From positions 1 through 6,913 of the forward strand of contig JAPHSI010000099.1 of the NCBI GenBank assembly GCA_026193155.1: 6,913 nt of DNA, written 5' to 3'. A program made the translations under genes and the position numbers. Positions 5,212 through 6,913 of the stretch are shown here, piece after piece. The notes beneath the pieces are model-generated. The model saw nothing but the letters and a program-made list of their open reading frames with translations. It had not been told where the DNA came from and ran no database searches. Source of the DNA: Sulfurimonadaceae bacterium. GTDB taxonomy: Bacteria > Campylobacterota > Campylobacteria > Campylobacterales > Sulfurimonadaceae. Numbering within the stretch: the stretch's first letter is position 1; the number at the start of each line of letters is the position of its first letter.

Positions 5212-6913
5212 AAATCACAGTTGAACCACTAACTTCATAAGATACTAAAAGTAAATCTTTTGAGTTTGGAGAAGCACTTGCAGGAATAAACTTCATACCT
5301 TCAGGAGATACATCATTTTGTGTATGAGTAACAACATAATCTACAAACTCAGGGTTCTGCGGATTACTTACATCATAAATCACTATTGCACTTTGACGCT
5401 CCAAGCCAATAAATGCATAAACTTTACCGTTTGATAGTTCGCCAACAACAATCGCCTCAGGCTCAGCACCTTTATTTCCACTACGACCATCAATCTCTTC
5501 ATCATCTTGGTTAAATAATTTAGGTTCATATTTAGCTACAAGTTTAGAAATCTCATCACCGCTGTCCCAAACTAAATCACCATTATTATCCCAAATTGAG
5601 AAACTTCTACCGCCAAATGTATAAAGTTGAGTTGAAGTTGAAATATCACTCATAACTTTTAAATCATTTTCATTCGCATAAGCATCTGCTATAGAAGCAT
5701 CAAGAGTTAGTTTCGATATTTTTATCTCATCAACAACTACGTCTTCATCATTTGAATCTAAATACTCTCTACCATCACCTTCATTAGCGGTAAATAAGTA
5801 GTTAGTCCCATCAATGTTATAAGCTACTATTGTATCAGGCTGATAAAGTGCTTTTAGACCAGGGTAATTTTTGAAAAGTATTTTTCCTTCTTCTTCAATA
5901 TCTATCACGTTGTCACTTGAATAATCTTTTGAACCAAAAGATTTAACTGCATCTACGCTTGGAGTATCAGTTGATATATCTATAACGGCAAGTGCATTGT
6001 TCTCTTGTAAACTAACGTATGCCTTAGTCCCGGCAACTGCAATATATTCAGGTTCCATATCTAAAGATGTAGAGTTTGAATCTGTACCGCCAAGTCTAAC
6101 AGCTGTACCGTCGTTTGCATTATTTAAATCACCATCAACAAAAGCAACTTCATTATAAACACCACTAGCAACAGTAATAATTCCAACAGTACCGTTTACA
6201 TCATTATATGTTCCTGAGCTTGCATCTGGTTCACCTTCATTGGCAACAATTACTTTTGTTGCGTCTCCGTTAAATGTAACCATATCCGGTAAATAACCAA
6301 CAGTTACTTCTTTATCAAATGTTCCATCAGTATTAAAAATAACTACCTTACCTTTAGTTGCAACTTTATCTGCACTTCCAACTGCAACAGCTACTTTTCC
6401 GCCTTTTGTATCTACACTTTGAACACTAGCTCCGTATGTAGATAAATCAATAGAACTTAATTTTACAGGTGCATTAACCTCATTAATATCCAAAATATCT
6501 AAAGTATTATCAGCACCATTTGTTATAAATACTTTTTTTGTAGTGCTGTCATAAGCAGATATTTCACTTCCGCCTTCTTTATTTGTATTGAATGCACTAA
6601 GCTTTATAAGTGATGAATTTACACCATCAAGGCCTTTAACACTCATAACACCTACAAATGATTCTTTTTGTGAATCTGTTGCACCATCAACATACCCCAT
6701 AGGGTGTTGTGTAACAGCTGTCATATATGAAAAACCGTTTATATTTTTGTACCAAAATGGAGATGTAGTTTCTGCACCAAGAGGTGTAGTTAAAGTCCTA
6801 GTTAATTTACCATTGCCTAAGTCATAAGCCCAAACTATATTATTTAAGTGGCTTGATGTATCTTCACCTATGAAAAGCAGATTAGTATCTTCCAGATATG
6901 TTAGATTATCTGG
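5198..6913 (-). CDS. PhoX/DUF839-like domain fused to a choice-of-anchor I domain (partial, 5' end missing)
   Basis: 571 residues are visible and the frame is open to the right edge, so the true start lies outside the window and the Met at 6724 is internal. Visible residues 1-70 (PDNLTYLEDTNLLFIGED, later LTTPLGAETTSPFW and TAVTQHPMG) match the end of the PhoX/DUF839 phosphatase fold, where PDN, GAE/GCE and QHPG are typical. Residues about 110-571 are a choice-of-anchor I domain. Its landmarks run in order: GGSEISAYD, GYLPDMVTF, VANEGEPD, MEPEYIAV, LQENNALAVIDI, QPDTIVAYN, TANEGDGREY, TFGGRSFSIWD, GNKGAEPEAI, IGLERQSAIVIYDVSNP and SPEGMKF. Repeated beta-strand units suggest a propeller. The protein is probably exported, since family members have signal peptides, but the signal lies outside the window. 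No C-terminal sorting domain follows; it ends VSGSTVIYEVK. The gene is first in a minus-strand operon with the diheme lipoprotein. A role in phosphate release is possible but unproven. Confidence 0.82.
   Translation of the reverse strand, partial: PDNLTYLEDTNLLFIGEDTSSHLNNIVWAYDLGNGKLTRTLTTPLGAETTSPFWYKNINGFSYMTAVTQHPMGYVDGATDSQKESFVGVMSVKGLDGVNSSLIKLSAFNTNKEGGSEISAYDSTTKKVFITNGADNTLDILDINEVNAPVKLSSIDLSTYGASVQSVDTKGGKVAVAVGSADKVATKGKVVIFNTDGTFDKEVTVGYLPDMVTFNGDATKVIVANEGEPDASSGTYNDVNGTVGIITVASGVYNEVAFVDGDLNNANDGTAVRLGGTDSNSTSLDMEPEYIAVAGTKAYVSLQENNALAVIDISTDTPSVDAVKSFGSKDYSSDNVIDIEEEGKILFKNYPGLKALYQPDTIVAYNIDGTNYLFTANEGDGREYLDSNDEDVVVDEIKISKLTLDASIADAYANENDLKVMSDISTSTQLYTFGGRSFSIWDNNGDLVWDSGDEISKLVAKYEPKLFNQDDEEIDGRSGNKGAEPEAIVVGELSNGKVYAFIGLERQSAIVIYDVSNPQNPEFVDYVVTHTQNDVSPEGMKFIPASASPNSKDLLLVSYEVSGSTVIYEVK

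Noticed and set aside
6588..6827. Plus-strand open frame of 79 codons
   Set aside because: It is antisense to the PhoX-like/anchor I junction, which has clear family motifs in its own frame.
1..6913. CRISPR array, insertion sequence, tRNA, integrase or phage signals
   Set aside because: No repeat-spacer pattern, terminal inverted repeats, cloverleaf-like sequence or transposase/integrase motif was seen on either strand.

Overview
The window is AT-rich, gene-dense chromosomal DNA that most resembles a Campylobacterota (Epsilonproteobacteria), probably a free-living type close to Sulfurimonas or Sulfurovum. The strongest clue is a cheZ-type gene of the divergent epsilonproteobacterial kind, followed 6 nt later by a U32-family (PrtC/TrhP) gene. 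This is the pairing recalled for HP0170/HP0169 in Helicobacter pylori. Promoters that look like extended -10 boxes without a clear -35 also fit. The genus is inference.

Layout. At the left edge (1-71, minus) is the first 23 codons of a probable membrane protein. It diverges from a group II truncated haemoglobin gene (128-571, plus) across a short spacer in which the two -10 boxes interlock. The haemoglobin gene converges on a HisJ-type PHP phosphatase gene (592-1371, minus), with a 10-bp perfect stem between them that contains the phosphatase stop codon. The phosphatase gene in turn diverges from cheZ (1441-2130, plus), again with interlocking -10 boxes. cheZ and trhP (2137-3426, plus) form a tight operon. 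trhP converges, with a 6-bp gap, on a minus-strand pair that fills the right half: a diheme c-type lipoprotein (3433-5211) and, upstream of it in transcription, a large exported protein whose 5' end lies beyond the window (5198-6913).

Function. The left half is housekeeping or sensing: O2/NO handling, histidine biosynthesis, chemotaxis signal termination and tRNA wobble-uridine hydroxylation. The right half is the least explained part. The open frame at the right edge runs through the apparent ATG at 6724 to the window end, and the extra 63 residues look like the end of a PhoX/DUF839 domain. The protein therefore appears to be a PhoX-like domain fused to a choice-of-anchor I (beta-propeller-like) domain. 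Its stop overlaps the start of the diheme lipoprotein by 14 nt, so the two are very probably co-expressed and act together outside the cytoplasm. I do not recognise a described system with this composition.

No tRNA, rRNA, CRISPR array, insertion sequence or phage gene was seen. No stretch longer than 300 bases lacks a gene.
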